Shown here: positions 20,450 through 32,898 of the stretch, one piece after another
Layout: each line of letters begins with the position of its first letter
Numbering within the stretch: the stretch's first letter is position 1
Origin: Chara braunii
Taxonomy: Eukaryota; Streptophyta; Charophyceae; Charales; Characeae
NCBI GenBank assembly: GCA_003427395.1
Contig: BFEA01000411.1
Coordinates: forward strand, 1,076,541 to 1,126,294
Reading direction: 5' to 3'
Length of the DNA: 49,754 bases
The notes under the pieces: model-generated
Database searches by the model: none
What the model saw: only the letters and a program-made list of their open reading frames with translations
Told to the model about the DNA's origin: nothing
Position numbers and translations under genes: made by a program

Positions 20450-22380
20450 TGGACTGTGAGATTTCCTCAATGCAACCATAGAACTTGAACTCTTCAAAAA
20501 CCATGAAAAGCAACCACATGCCAAGCTCTCAGTTCACAATCCAGGCAAGACGTGGTTCATGTGCTGGAAAATGCCCCTACTCTAGTTTTGCATAACGAAT
20601 CACGTCACTTCTGCCTACAGTCAGTATGATGACTTCACTACCCTACTGCCAAGCCTACGGCAGGCTCTCCATGTTGCTGGAAAATGACCACCGGTCTCTG
20701 TAAACATGCATAACTGTCCATCTGTACCCACAAAGGGGCCTGCCAGATGCAGTGCCAACCAAGGAGGTGAAAATGGAAAGTCAACCATAGAGGTGCTCTA
20801 GTCCGTTCCTCTCGCTCCCCCCTTCCTCAACTTCTTCATCCTTGCCTCCTCCTCCTCCATAACCTTACATGGGGTGCTTCACCCTCTACCTCCATAGCCA
20901 AGACCTACTCCCTACTACCTCTACTCCACCCTCCAGCTCCAGCGTTCAGCCGGAGCTCCGCCTACCGTCACCCTCTGGGCGGAGCAGCAGCATGACCGTC
21001 AGGTAAGATACCACTACACTCATTGTACCCGAATATAATGTTACAACTCGGCCTCGAAACTTCAATTAGGCTGTGGTACCGATGCTGCCTTGGGGTACCA
21101 CGCCTACCACTAGTTCCTGCCTCTTGGCAGGGACATTACTGCAGCCTGCAAAGACAACCTCCAGACCTGAATCTAACCGACCTGATTCAGGCCGGACCAC
21201 TGCTGGGCCTAACCAAGTTGCTGGGACTCCCCTAATTCTGCTTGTGTCCCAGTCCATCCTAACCTCTCTGAAGTCTGTCTGGTCCCTGATTTCAGCCTTG
21301 CCCCTGCGGTTTCCCTCTCTCTAATCTACCCCTCCCGTGAGGCGGAAAACACAGGGCAAGCACACAGTTAGTACTCAGCATAGCAATTATCACACAGGAT
21401 CTTGCACACATGCAAGCAAACAGCAAAACTCGCACTGAACATGGAAATCTCAGCATATCAGACCAGCAAACAGCAATACTCAGAAAACATCATAAATCTC
21501 GGACTCATTCTGTGCGGGTCATTGCACTTGTCTGATCGTTACCGGTCTAACATTACTGTGCGTACAGAATCCCGAAAATTACTGTCTACATCAGCAGCAC
21601 CAAAACGTGATGTTGTGCCGTACTGTCATTTCCTTCCTCTGCACCTCAACTTGCACCAGGCTATTGGCACTGCATCTTCCGATTCCAGAAAACAAGAAGC
21701 ACATCGGCCAGTACGGCTAATACGAGGCTTGCCAGCCTATTAACGATTGATGCCATCACTGAAGCAGAGATGAGATCCAGAGGTGAACATGTGCACTCAG
21801 TCATAAAGCCACATCTGGAAGTGTAATAAGACCTGAGATTCAACATCACCAATGACAGGTTAACTGCATGCTCGCACACAGTCTTCGCCCAAATAGAACG
21901 CCCGGGCATTGTAACTGTACTTGGGGCAACAGCTATAAAAACTGGGCGCTCTATTCAGGTGACTGCAATAGGACTTCCCGGGATGTATCTGATCACGAGT
22001 ATCAGTCTAAAAAGCCCTCGTGCGAGTATCCCCTACGAATCTCAGAAAGAACGAATGCTTTCAATACGACATTCAAGATGGCATGCTCTGAAGGACACCA
22101 AGGCATACCAGATGCAACAGAAAACCGTGAAAGATGGACAAAGCAGAGAGATCCATTATCACTGAATTTCTATACCAGCCTTGGGCATTGGGTTCACAGC
22201 CGTGAAAACTGTTCTCACTTTCTGGCGTTTTGCTCAGGGTTCCCTGCATCAAAAGATCTGCCTGTGATGACCCGTCCAAACATGGACTGAGACACAGCTG
22301 ATTTCTGAGTTTTGCCCATAGACTGAATGCCCTGCTGAGTTTCCCGCCTGCTACTAAGTCTGTGTGTGCACGCTTGCTGG
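20450..22380. other. Unassigned stretch
   Basis: No domain, splice-consistent exon or clear element end was recognised on either strand. It includes CT-rich DNA (20790-20950) and scattered short open frames. Orientation and strand suggest it belongs to the large intron upstream of the exon at 19204-19551. Confidence 0.35.
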
Positions 22381-22390
22381 ACTGCATGTC

Positions 22391-22516
22391 TGTCTGAGTG
22401 CTGGTTGGCTAGAGTGTGTGTGTGGCCGTGCCTGTCTGAGTGCTGATTGGCTTGAGTGTGTGTGTGGCCGTGCCTGTCTCAGTGCTGGTTGGCTTGAATG
22501 TGTGTGTGGCCCGCAA
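22391..22516. repeat. 42-bp minisatellite, three copies
   Basis: Units start tgtctgagtgctgattggct at 22391, 22433 and 22475 and contain gtgtgtgtggccgtgcc. Because 42 is a multiple of three, one plus-strand frame repeats 14 residues. This is a repeat artefact rather than evidence of a gene. Confidence 0.85.
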
Positions 22517-23834
22517 GAGCACTTGCTCGTTCATTGGGTCCTCAGGGCTGGTACTTACCTGTGGCCGTGACATTGAGGGATGGCAGCAGGAAAAACACTC
22601 AAGTAGCGGGTAGGCCTGTACCGCACCCTGAAGGGGTAGATGTGTGGGTACTGGAGGCCGAGCAGAAGAAGACAAAAGTGGCATTTTTAGAGGCCCAGTA
22701 GTTGTAGGTTAGGTCTAGGCGGATACCAGTCCAACCAGTCTGGGTCTAGGGCCTGTACGGGCAATATCAGAGTATGCAATGATGTTTCCCTCTGAAAGGG
22801 AGAGGTACCGGTTGCTTGGAAGGCCGAGCGGCCTGGAAGTCACCACCCGAAGAGGCAAGCAGGCCGCTATATCTCCCAGCCGGGCGAAGAGCCCGGCCTC
22901 TTTCTCGGTGTGCAAGTTTGGCGACACACTGGTTGGAGCACCGGTNGGAGCAGCGNTATCCANGAGCAGCGCTGCTGGGGGNAGGAGNAGGACACGGAGG
23001 AGGAAGAAGGACANGAAGGGGGAGGAGTGCCAGGGGTACTTACCTGGCTATGGTGGCAGCCATCTTCATCACCTTGGTGGGCGCTGCAGCAGGGAGTCCC
23101 CAACTGGGGAGAGCTACACCAAGAAGCTTCGAGGCAGGGTCAGGCATGGTGGCCTGAGCTAGAGCAGCCATTGCTGCTTTGGGTTGTCCTTTGGGCATCT
23201 GGTCAAGGCCTGGTAGTCCGCCATAGCCTCCGCCTTTGACAGTGAAGAGTGGGAGAGGCAGCCATGGCTATGGTGGACCTCAAGTGATACCTGCAGTAGA
23301 AGAAGAACTCGGACATTGATTCTGGATCAGATATCAACATTGTATTATTATTTCTTGTATGAATAAGAGAAGGGGGAGATAAGCAGGAGGAGATTGTTGG
23401 GTGAAGAAGAAGATCCTTGTCATTTGTCTGTGCTGGTGTACATCATCTTCTTCTTCTTTCTCACTTCTTCTTCTTCTAATCCTCTCTCTCCTCTCAAATT
23501 CATTCATTTCTTTCTGCAAATGGATGGCATTGTACTATCTGATGGATGTCTATCTCCAAATTGGTCAGGATCATAACATGCCTACCGTTGGAAGGTGAAC
23601 TGGGGCCAGGGACAGACTGCCACATTATTGGAAGACCTCTTTCCAATGTTCACAAACTTTTCACCTCAGTGCTTAAGACTGAATCTGTACAACCAGGTCA
23701 ATGGGGATCAACCCTCGTAGTTCCACTTCAGGTCACAGTTGGCCTTAACAGCTAGGCCGCCAAAAGCCCACTAGCTGTCTTGCTGGTGGTTGTGGTGGTG
23801 TTGATGATAGTGATGGTGATGTGGTGCCCCGTCA

Positions 23835-24120
23835 TGTTCGCTATACACAAGTCCACAAAAATAGCATGACTGTGCCAGACAGTTTCGTTGGACTTTCACA
23901 ACTCATCAGGAGGTTGGGGTGTGTGTGTGGTGTCGTGTTCGCTATACACGAACTCCACAAAAAGCACATGATCATACCACTGTTTCGTCGGACTTTTGCC
24001 GATTCACCAGGAAGCGGTTTGGGTGTGTCTGTGTGTGTTGTATGTTGTGTTGTGAGTTGTCATGCTCACAATACACAATTGCACAAAAAGAAGCATGACA
24101 GTGTGTGCTGTGTGTGGGTG
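23835..24120. repeat. Degenerate tandem repeat related to 267-335
   Basis: Three diverged units of about 100-127 bp start at 23835, 23936 and 24063. Each has a tgttcgctatacac-like word followed by a cacaaaaa-gcatga core. The first unit shares gcatgactgtgccagac and ctcatcaggaggttg with 267-335. Confidence 0.65.
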
Positions 24121-24182
24121 TTTGGGGTCGGGGGTGGGAGAGGGGAAATCCCACATCTGGCAGGATCTCACCCACATACTTC

Positions 24183-24897
24183 TGAAACAGTTTTCACCTT
24201 TTAGCAGTAGCAAATGCTGATCCCAGGGCTCGATCCCTAGTTCTCACCTTACCTGTGTACAGTATCTGTGTCTACCCCGAGTGTTTGAACCCGTGACCTG
24301 TGTTTTAACAGTTGTGGTTCTGTCGTAGGTCTGTGTAGTGGTAGGGGTTCGATCTGTAGGTCTGTCGAGTAGGAGTCACAGCCCTGTAGAGGTCGTAGCT
24401 GTAGGGACCCTGAAAGGTCAAGGTCGTAGCTGCTACAGTCCTGAGAGGTCAAGGTCGTAGCTGCTACAGTCCTGAGAGGTCAAGATCGTAGCTGCTACAG
24501 TCCTGAGAGGTCAAGGTCGTAGCTGCTACAGTACTCGAAAGGCCAAGCCCACGAGCTCCCGGAAGGTCCAGAAGTGGCCTTTCGAAGCTGCTCACGTTTG
24601 AGACAGAGGCAAGTGGGCAAGTGGTGGAGTCTATCCGTGCTGAGTCAGCAGTCCCAGTCCCAGTCAGTCCTAGTCCAGTCCAGCAAGTACCGTACGGGAC
24701 TGTGTGCACCACGGGCATGGGAAAGGGCCAGACCAACGAGCTACAGAAGTACAAATTGAAAGGCAGCGACCAGCCATTCATTCATTTCCTGCGTAAGCCA
24801 TGCGGAAGCGCTGCCATAGCGACTTGTGCAAGGTGGTCTGCAGTGAGCCCGAGGACGAAGTGGGCGAGAAGAAGCTTAGCCATAGCGATAGGGTAGC
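24183..24897 (+). mobile_element. Solo LTR (family A), left part
   Basis: This is the left 715 bp of an LTR whose right part is at 34292-34578. The two were split by insertion of the element at 24898-34286. The LTR starts TGAAACAG, like both LTRs of the element at 36386-42467. It is preceded by CTTC (24179-24182), and the same CTTC follows the right end (34579-34582). One complete LTR of about 1.0 kb with a target duplication and no internal region is a solo LTR, the usual product of recombination between two LTRs. Confidence 0.85.
24391..24535. repeat. 31-bp minisatellite inside the solo LTR
   Basis: About four units share gtcgtagctgctacagtcct followed by gagaggtcaag. Other family A LTRs in the window have only one or two units (36630-36680, 41750-41800), so copy number differs between LTR copies. 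Confidence 0.8.
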
Positions 24898-25511
24898 TGT
24901 TACATACTATGTCACACGGGCCCGGTTACGCCCAACAGATAGGGGTTCGGAGGCCGGTCCTATGTCACACGGGCCCGGTTACGCCCAACAGATAGGGGTT
25001 CGGAGGCCGGTCCAGGCCCAAGGTCAGACCTTTAGACCGGTAGCACCATTTGCAGGCCCACCGGTTGGCCTTTACGCCACATTGAGGACCAGACCAGACG
25101 GGTAGGCCCAAACGACATTACTGTTGGGCCTGGCGGCGCTCTTGAGGCTGCCGCCCATCGGTCTGATCTGAATCGTCACTTTTGACGATTCAGATCACGG
25201 CTCAGCCTCGCAGCATAGAGGTCGGCCTTTCCACACCGGTGCTTAGGTACAGGAGGCCGCCTGTTCCACATTCAAGGAGCAACAGCAGTTCGGGAAAACG
25301 CTGCGCTATTCTGTTTAGAGCACAGCGCTACTGCAGTAGCGCAAGGTAAGGTTAGCGCTAGACTGCAGTTCGGGATAGAGACCAGCGAGGGACTTACCTG
25401 GTACCTACCTGTGGCGCCATAGCTTCCGCGGACTTCGACTGCAGACGGCTCCAAGGCACCACCTTGCACCTTGCAGGTAGGGTTTCGGACCAGGACAGGG
25501 TAACGAGGGCA
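24898..25511 (+). mobile_element. 5' LTR of element 2, cut by the gap
   Basis: The sequence matches 33154-33709 closely from TGTTACAT to gtaacgagggca, where the assembly gap begins. It contains one extra copy of a unit of about 53 bp (tatgtcacacgggcccggtt onward, at 24907 and 24960) that the 3' LTR lacks. By comparison with the 3' LTR about 577 bp of this LTR should lie inside the gap. Confidence 0.95.
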
Positions 25512-26481
25512 NNNNNNNNNNNNNNNNNNNNNNNNNNNNNNNNNNNNNNNNNNNNNNNNNNNNNNNNNNNNNNNNNNNNNNNNNNNNNNNNNNNNNNNNN
25601 NNNNNNNNNNNNNNNNNNNNNNNNNNNNNNNNNNNNNNNNNNNNNNNNNNNNNNNNNNNNNNNNNNNNNNNNNNNNNNNNNNNNNNNNNNNNNNNNNNNN
25701 NNNNNNNNNNNNNNNNNNNNNNNNNNNNNNNNNNNNNNNNNNNNNNNNNNNNNNNNNNNNNNNNNNNNNNNNNNNNNNNNNNNNNNNNNNNNNNNNNNNN
25801 NNNNNNNNNNNNNNNNNNNNNNNNNNNNNNNNNNNNNNNNNNNNNNNNNNNNNNNNNNNNNNNNNNNNNNNNNNNNNNNNNNNNNNNNNNNNNNNNNNNN
25901 NNNNNNNNNNNNNNNNNNNNNNNNNNNNNNNNNNNNNNNNNNNNNNNNNNNNNNNNNNNNNNNNNNNNNNNNNNNNNNNNNNNNNNNNNNNNNNNNNNNN
26001 NNNNNNNNNNNNNNNNNNNNNNNNNNNNNNNNNNNNNNNNNNNNNNNNNNNNNNNNNNNNNNNNNNNNNNNNNNNNNNNNNNNNNNNNNNNNNNNNNNNN
26101 NNNNNNNNNNNNNNNNNNNNNNNNNNNNNNNNNNNNNNNNNNNNNNNNNNNNNNNNNNNNNNNNNNNNNNNNNNNNNNNNNNNNNNNNNNNNNNNNNNNN
26201 NNNNNNNNNNNNNNNNNNNNNNNNNNNNNNNNNNNNNNNNNNNNNNNNNNNNNNNNNNNNNNNNNNNNNNNNNNNNNNNNNNNNNNNNNNNNNNNNNNNN
26301 NNNNNNNNNNNNNNNNNNNNNNNNNNNNNNNNNNNNNNNNNNNNNNNNNNNNNNNNNNNNNNNNNNNNNNNNNNNNNNNNNNNNNNNNNNNNNNNNNNNN
26401 NNNNNNNNNNNNNNNNNNNNNNNNNNNNNNNNNNNNNNNNNNNNNNNNNNNNNNNNNNNNNNNNNNNNNNNNNNNNNNNNN
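25512..26481. other. Assembly gap (970 N)
   Basis: Unknown bases. If the stated size is right, it hides about 577 bp of the 5' LTR and about 390 bp of leader including the primer-binding site of element 2. Confidence 0.98.
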
Positions 26482-26715
26482 TAATCCAGTATTCTGTTTA
26501 ATTCGGTATTCTGTTTAATTGGTATTCTGTTTAATCCGATATACTGTTTTAATTCGGTCTTCTGATTCTAATTCGTTATTCTGTTTAAATCAGTATTCTG
26601 TTTTAATTCGGCATTCTGATTTCAATTCGGTATTCCGTTTTAATTCGGCATTCTGTTTTTAATCCGGTATTTCGGTTTTTAAATCGGTATTCTCTTTTAT
26701 TTCGGTATTGGAATT
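26482..26715 (+). repeat. AT-rich minisatellite in the element 2 leader
   Basis: About twelve degenerate units of 16-20 bp have the pattern aattcggtattctgtttt. The rest of the leader (26716-27280) is also A/T-rich, in sharp contrast to the GC-rich LTR and coding region. It lies between the (hidden) primer-binding site and gag. Confidence 0.9.
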
Positions 26716-27422
26716 AGGGTTACGATAAAATTTCGGTTTTTCGTTCAATTTGGGAAATTCAAATGTTTGGAACCATAAAATCGGAAATTCCACGGAATCG
26801 CAGAACATTAGGGTTTAGAATCCGAAATTTTCGTGAATTTTTTTTCTTTCCCTAATTTGAGGAATTCCGAATACGGACTCAGGCCTTTGAAAATCGGACT
26901 TTGTCGGTTGAAATTCCCAAAATTTAAAATTTTACGTTTTTCAAAAATTCGAGTGTTTTTCTTCCTGACTATTCGAATTTTTTTTTGGGGGGCAAACTGT
27001 TCGGCATCGTTCCCTCAGAACTGCAACTTCCGGGTAGTTCACTAATAAATGGTGAACTCCCGGACCATATGTGATCTCAACGGATACCTAATCTTTTCAC
27101 AATTTAAAATACGTTAATTATCATTATTGCAATTATTGATTAATTTTATTGATTATTATTAAGAGATTATTAATTCGTTATTAATCATTAATTAAAATTT
27201 ATTGATTATTAATTCGTTATTATTTCTTATTACGATTTTCTAAGTTGTTTTGGGGGAAAGTTCATCTTTTCCTTTTTGATTAGGTGTCTACTCCACAATT
27301 GGGACAGGGACGGTATGTGAATTGCTTGATCTGTTCTACCCCTGTTCCCACCCTCCCTACCCTCCCCATACTCTGTGACCACCGGGACTTCTCAAGTACC
27401 ACATCAGCTCAGGCTGACGTCG

Positions 27423-29195
27423 ATGGAACAGGACACCGGGGCACTGCCACGACACACTGCCAGGCTTGCAGTTCGTAGCCACTCTGTGGTACCTCCACGA
27501 ACCAAGTATCAGCAACAGCGACTCAGCAGGCGGACGACTCCAGCGGCATCGAGTACAGCAACTGCAGTACCGGTTACCACCGGGGCTCTTCCCGCATGTG
27601 CGGTCCAAGGGGCCCACGAGCCGTTGTCTGATTACCTTCAGCGGCTACAGGCATTTACAAATGTCGTCGCTACCGCTAAGGCACAGCAGGAGGCAGCAGA
27701 GGCGGAACGTCAGCGGCTGGCCAATGAGGCGTCAGCCCAAGCTCAGCGCCCTGCTGAGGCTGACGAAGCGGCTCGAGACAGACGGAATGCTGCCAGCACT
27801 GAATCCCTGATTCAAAATGAGAATCAGTGGACAACGCTACTCCAAGGCATGATCTTTGTGCCTACGGAAGCACAGGCGGATCCAACACCGGCGGAGGTAG
27901 AAAGGAGTAACCTGGCTAACTTGATGCTGGGCATGATGAGGGGAGTAACACTGCTGCAGGCACACCTGCTCACGGAACGACAGCACAGACAGAAGCAGCA
28001 GCAAGACACTGCCGCTTTAACAGCTGCCGTCCACGCCGCAGCAACAGAGCAGCAGCAACATCAACAGCTGTTGAACTCCATTCTCGCATGCATCAACAGC
28101 ATCGAGGCTAAGGCCTCAGCAGCGCCAGGCTGCACGACAGACACCGCGAAGAAGCTCGGGGAGCGCATCGACCATGTCATCACTATTATCGGCGAACTAG
28201 GCGATTTCACTAGTCCGGCCACAATCAGCAGCACGGTGGCCGCCATCAAGAAGGACATCACCAAACTGCAGACAAGACCGGACGCCGCTCCAAAGACATA
28301 CAAGATGCCGCACTTCAACATCAGCAAGTTTGACAACTACAAGAAGACGGACGCCTTGACATGGTGGCAAAGCTTCCTCACCGAAGCATCCTGCCGCATT
28401 GTACCGGCCGAAGACATGCTGAAAGCGCTCTACCTCCAACTTATTGGAGGAGCACAGGCATGGATGAACCATCTCGCGGCCAATCAGAAATGCACCATCG
28501 CCAAACTCCACACGCACATTCCGTGGAAGGAGTTCCAAGCAACTGTGGTTCACTCGATTCATGGTCCGCAACGTCATAAAGGCGGCCATGAACGAGGGTC
28601 TACACAAGCTCACAAGGAAACATGCCAACTCGAGACTGGACGATCAAGTGGCAGAAGATAGTAACCACTCCAGGCTTCGATTTGAGTTTTCCAACGATCC
28701 AAATTCTTTTCACGATCGTGCGCAGGACTGCGGTCGGCACTCGGCAACGAGTACGACTATGCCTCATTCCAAGCTAAACTGGATCGTGCGAACCTGGTCA
28801 TCCAAACGGATGACAAGGCCGCCAACGAACGGCAGTCCCAGCCACACTATGTGGCTAAGCCAGGCTACCAACGAACGACACATAACAATGTCGTGATTTC
28901 TGACGAATCAGTTGATCTCCACGCTGCAACAGCATCCTCGAGTGATGGAGGAGTTGTCGCAGTGCTCCCGCCGAAGCATCCCAAGAGAGTTTGGAAGAAC
29001 AAGGCGACACAAGCGACGACATCGACAGGAACTGGGCAGCAACCATGGACGACATACAACATAACCAAGGAAGTATTTGACCTGCGTCAACGGTACGGAT
29101 ATTTCCTATGGTGCAATAGTGTAACCCACTCTACCGCACAATGCTCAGACAAGGGCAAGGCACACGTACCCCGTCTAGCCAACTCGGGAAACTGA
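27423..29195 (+). pseudogene. gag: Gag of element 2, frameshifted
   Basis: The first in-frame ATG is at 27423. The first frame runs to 28661 (412 codons). It has a Gln/Ala/Glu-rich helical region predicted to be coiled coil (about residues 80-130 and 185-235). A capsid-like core follows with ISKFDNYKKTDALTWWQSF, TEASCRIVPAEDMLKALYL and GGAQAWMNHLA. Near 28540 the frame shifts; similar composition continues in other frames to 29195. The nucleocapsid motif near 29098-29145 reads F-L-W-C-N-S-V-T-H-S-T-A-Q-C, a C-X2-C-X4-H-X4-C knuckle whose first Cys is Phe (TTC for TGC). Gag would form the particle and bind RNA; here it is broken by at least one frameshift and one lost zinc ligand. Confidence 0.85.
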
Positions 29196-29359
29196 GTTAT
29201 GCAAGGAGAGGGGCGACGCCTCTCCTCACTCCGCCGGAACCGGTCGCCTTGCTAGCAACCGATATCACTACCGGGGAGCATGCATTAGTCGCTGATTCTC
29301 GTGCTACGTACTAGGATTATGTCGCCCATCTGGTACCACCATTAGACCAGCCTAGCCAC

Positions 29360-30060
29360 GTGCACTTAGATAGCGTATGCGCAGCCTGTACACCGTCGGC
29401 AAGTGAACCGGTCAGCTCGCCACTGATTTCCGAGGACTCGACGGCGCGATCAAGACTTGAGGAGCTTGACCCGCTCACGAGCGAGGACTTCGCGTGGATG
29501 CCTCTACCCTCGACCGAAACCTTGCCCAGGCCGCATTGTAACAACTTAATGGCAAATCTACACTCCTATTTGCATGCTGCAATACCAGCTCCGTTGACGA
29601 ACGACGGAGTAGTGGTTGTCGATCTCCGCTCCTATCTTGCGAAGATTGACCGCGAGTATGCCACCCAAAGGTACGCCAAGACAAACGCGCGTTTGCTCTA
29701 TATCCGCATTCAAATCGGAAAGGCAACCTGTAGTGCCTTGATTGATTGCGGAGCGTCTCGCAACTTCATGAGTCAAGCCTTTATGGCCCGCGCAGGTCTT
29801 GGCCCGCGCGTTCGAAGGAAGACGCAACCTACGCAAGTGACACTCGCGGACGGCCGCACGCAAGTCGATTGACCGATGCATTGACGACGTCCCTGTATAC
29901 TTTGCGCCCCTTGCGTGCGAGCCGGTGTCTTTTGACATCCTCGACACCAAGTTTGACATGATTCTAGGCATGTCTTGGTTGCGTAGCGCCGATCATCCGG
30001 TGAACTTTCATGACCGAACCATTCACACCCGTGATCGGAACGGAGTGTTAGTCCCATGTA
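29360..30060 (+). pseudogene. pol: Protease region of element 2, frameshifted
   Basis: Retropepsin-like domain. The active-site block ALIDCGASRNFMSQAF (about 29733-29780) keeps the catalytic Asp but has Cys in place of the usual Ser of D-S/T-G. The second half (DDVPVYFAPLACEPVSFDIL, then DMILGMSWL) is in another frame, with the shift at about 29868-29878. The preceding part (29360-29690) is an acidic linker between nucleocapsid and protease. The spacing and the FD.ILGMSWL block are as expected for Ty3/gypsy. Confidence 0.85.
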
Positions 30061-31700
30061 CGGTCGCGACCCCTCATACTTCGATTGCTTGTCATGTGGT
30101 TTCCATTGCGAGGATTCGCAACGCCATAGCTCGGAATGACGTCGAGGAGATGAGCCTTGTTTTCTTACATGCCCTCCCCTCGCCGAACGGACCAGCCGCG
30201 TCATCGCCGGACCCACGTATTATCCCCCTCTTAGACGGATATGGAGACGTTTTCGAGGCTCCCACCGGAACGGTTCCAGATCGGCCCATACGGCACGGGA
30301 TCACTCTCGAGGCTGGTGCCGTCCCTCCGCGTGGATGCATCTATTGCATGAGCGAAGAGGTACTCGAGGTGCTTCGTGCACAACTAGATGACCTTCTCGA
30401 CAAGGGTTGGATTCGCCCTAGTTGTTCGTCATACGGTGCACGAGTTCTCTTCGTCCGAAAGAAGAACAAGGACCTACGGCTGTGCATTGATTATCGAAAA
30501 CTTAACGCACAAACCGTTAAGAACGTCGACCCTCTCCCTCGGATTGATGATCTCCTCGAGCGGTTGGGCGGCACAACGTACTTCTCGAAGTTGGACTTGA
30601 AGTCGGGTTACCACCAGATTGAAATCCAGCCTCAGGATCGGTACAAGACCGCTTTCAAAACACGGTATGGGCATTTTGAGTGGGTCATAATACCATTTGG
30701 ACTCACCAATGCCCCGACAACTTTACAAGCAGCCATGACAACGGAGTTCCGAGACTTGCTCGATCGTTCCGTCCTCATCTACCTCGATGACATCTTGGTC
30801 TATAGCAGGACGCTCGACGAGCACCTCGTTCACCATCGCGTCGTGCTGGATCGTTTGCGAGTAGCCAAGTACAAAGCAAACCGCGACAAGTGCGAATTCA
30901 CCAAGCAAGAGCTTGAGTACTTGCGCCATTATGTGACGCCGAAAGGCATTCGTCCCTTAGCGGACAAGATCCAAGCCATCGTGGATTGGCCGGAACCCCG
31001 TTGCACGACAGACGTACGCTCTTTCATGGGTTTGGCTGGATATTATCAGCGCTTCGTCGAGTCTTACTCCAAAGTGGCAGCTCCTTTGTCGAGACTTAAG
31101 TCCCCGAAGGTACCATTCGAGTTCGACGACGCAGCTCGTAGCGCGTTCAATACGTTGAAGGCGGCGATGCAAGACGCACCGGCCCTCCGTACCTATGATC
31201 CCACCCTACCCACCCAAGTGACTACGGATGCTTCCGGGTACGGTATTGGTGCGGTATTGGAACAATGCCACACGGATGGTTGGCACCGGGTCGAGTACTT
31301 CTGCCAAAAAGTGTCTCCCATCAACACCCTGGACAACGCTAGGAAGACAAAGCTACTCGCGTTTGTCACCGTTCTCAAACGGTGGCGCCACTTTCTTTTT
31401 GGTCGTCGGCGTTTTAGATGGAACACGGACAACAATCCGTTGACCTTCTACAAAAACCAGGACACGATCACTAGCACGATCGGTCGATGGATGTATTACA
31501 TCGACCAGTTCGACTCTGAGTCGTGCCACATCCCCGGTTCCGCCAATCGAGCAACGGACGCCCTCTCACGACGGCCCAATCTTTGTGCCCTTGTGACCAC
31601 GACGTTCGACCTCGACGATGATCTGCAACGGCTACAAGTCCGATCCGACGTACTCTACGCTTTATACGGACCTATCATCGGATCACCCGCCGACTATCAT
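30061..31700 (+). CDS. pol: Reverse transcriptase and RNase H of element 2
   Basis: This is one long frame, open from about 29876 to 31955. Reverse transcriptase blocks appear in order: KGWIRPSCSSYGARVLFVRK, RLCIDYRKLNAQT, PLPRIDDLLERLGG, FSKLDLKSGYHQI, IPFGLTNAPTTLQ, then the catalytic YLDDILVYSRT. RNase H follows with VTTDASGYGIGAVLEQ (first Asp), and with NTDNNPLTFY and HIPGSANRATDALSRRP. The block that normally carries the catalytic Glu (K/R-E-L-L-A) reads KTKLLAF, so the Glu appears to be Lys. The enzyme would copy element RNA into DNA within the particle. It is intact as a frame but probably lacks RNase H activity. Confidence 0.9.
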
Positions 31701-32898
31701 TATCGTATCTCCGATGGTTTCCTACTTCACACGAGGGAAGGACTTGTTAGTGGTGCCCCAAGATCGCATCTTACGAACTCGTCTTCTCAGCGAATTCCAC
31801 GACGCACGACTTTCGGCACATCTTGGCGTGAACCCCACATTGGCTCGCCTCCGCCAGCGTTTTCACTGGCCCGACGTCCTTCACGACGTCACGAGGTTCA
31901 TGCGCAGTTTGCCATCGTGACAAAGGTCGATCTACGGTCCCTTATGGCGAAGTGAAACCGATGTCGATTCCTCTGGCACCACGCCTCTCCATTGTTATGG
32001 ATGTTACAGGCCCATTCCCCCACGATCGCCTCGGCCAGAGGGCATTCTCACGGTCGTTGACCGTTTGAGCAAGTACGCTCGTTTTCTTCCATGCAAGTAT
32101 CTCGCTACGGCTCCCGAGATCGCCCGACTCTTGCACACTGGCTGGATTACATGCCATGGTATTCCGGAAGATATTGTGAGCGACAGAGACACTCGCTTCA
32201 TGTCTGCCTTTTGGACGTCCCTCATGACGGAGTCCGGTTCGACTATGAAGCCGAGTTCCGCACGGCACCCGCAGACGGATGGACAGTCGGAACGAGCGCA
32301 TTAAACCGCTCAAATGATGTTACGTACACTCATCCGTCCTGACCAGAAAGATTGGGTTGACCGGCTTCTCGACATCGCGTTCGCCTATAACACTTCGGTG
32401 CATCCGGCGATCTGCATCACTCCATTCGAGTTGCATCACGGTGGAGAGAAAGTCCGAGTCTTTGCCGATCTTCTTCTACCACGGGCCGCCGACATAGACG
32501 TCGCTTGCTCTCGCGCTTCCGTTCGGAAGTACCGGGACTTGCTGATCAAAGCCCGCGCAAACATGCAAAAGGCTCAAATCCGCATGCAGCAGCAAGCCAA
32601 CCGACGTCGACTCCCATGTCCGTTCCGTGAGGGAGACCTTGTTTGGGTCCTCGCTGAGGAATTCGCGCTCGAGCAGGACGTCTCGCACAAACTCCTCCCG
32701 AAATGGTTTGGACCATGGACGACAACGTCTGCAGCAGGCGACGACCCTGCAAGTCCTTCCTTCTTGATTGCTATCCCCTCGCACCTCTGTGTGAACCCGG
32801 TCTTCCATGTGTCAAAGCTGGCCATCTACACACCACCATCCGCAGACGAGTTCTCGGGCAGACGATCACAGGATCCGCCCTCTATGGACGACCATTAG
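31701..32898 (+). pseudogene. pol: Integrase of element 2, frameshifted
   Basis: The zinc-binding region starts in a second frame (EFHDARLSAHLGVNPTLARL, then QRFHWPDVLHDVTRF) after a shift near 31735, and stops at 31920. The catalytic core is spread over two frames: DVTGPFP has the first Asp, IVSDRDTRF the second and GQSERA the Glu, so all three acidic residues survive. A TAA follows SERAH at 32304. The C-terminal part (32314-32898) has FAYNTSVHPA, then the GPY/F-like module LVWVLAEEF, KLLPKWFGPW and NPVFHVSKL. It ends at a TAG at 32896-32898, just before the chromodomain. The protein would insert the element DNA; at least two frameshifts and two stops interrupt it. Confidence 0.88.

Noticed and set aside
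22364-22570. Cys-rich repeat protein (GRACLSAGWLECVC units)
   Set aside because: It is a translation of a 42-bp minisatellite; no start context, domain or neighbouring exon supports it.
24297-24380. tRNA gene suggested by ttcgatc words in the LTRs
   Set aside because: No cloverleaf can be formed; the acceptor and anticodon stems are missing.
25464-26501. A 345-residue open frame
   Set aside because: Almost all of it is unknown residues from the assembly gap.
27375-27422. Start of element 2 gag at 27375
   Set aside because: That position is GTG; the first in-frame ATG is at 27423 and there is no reason to prefer a non-ATG start in a eukaryotic element.
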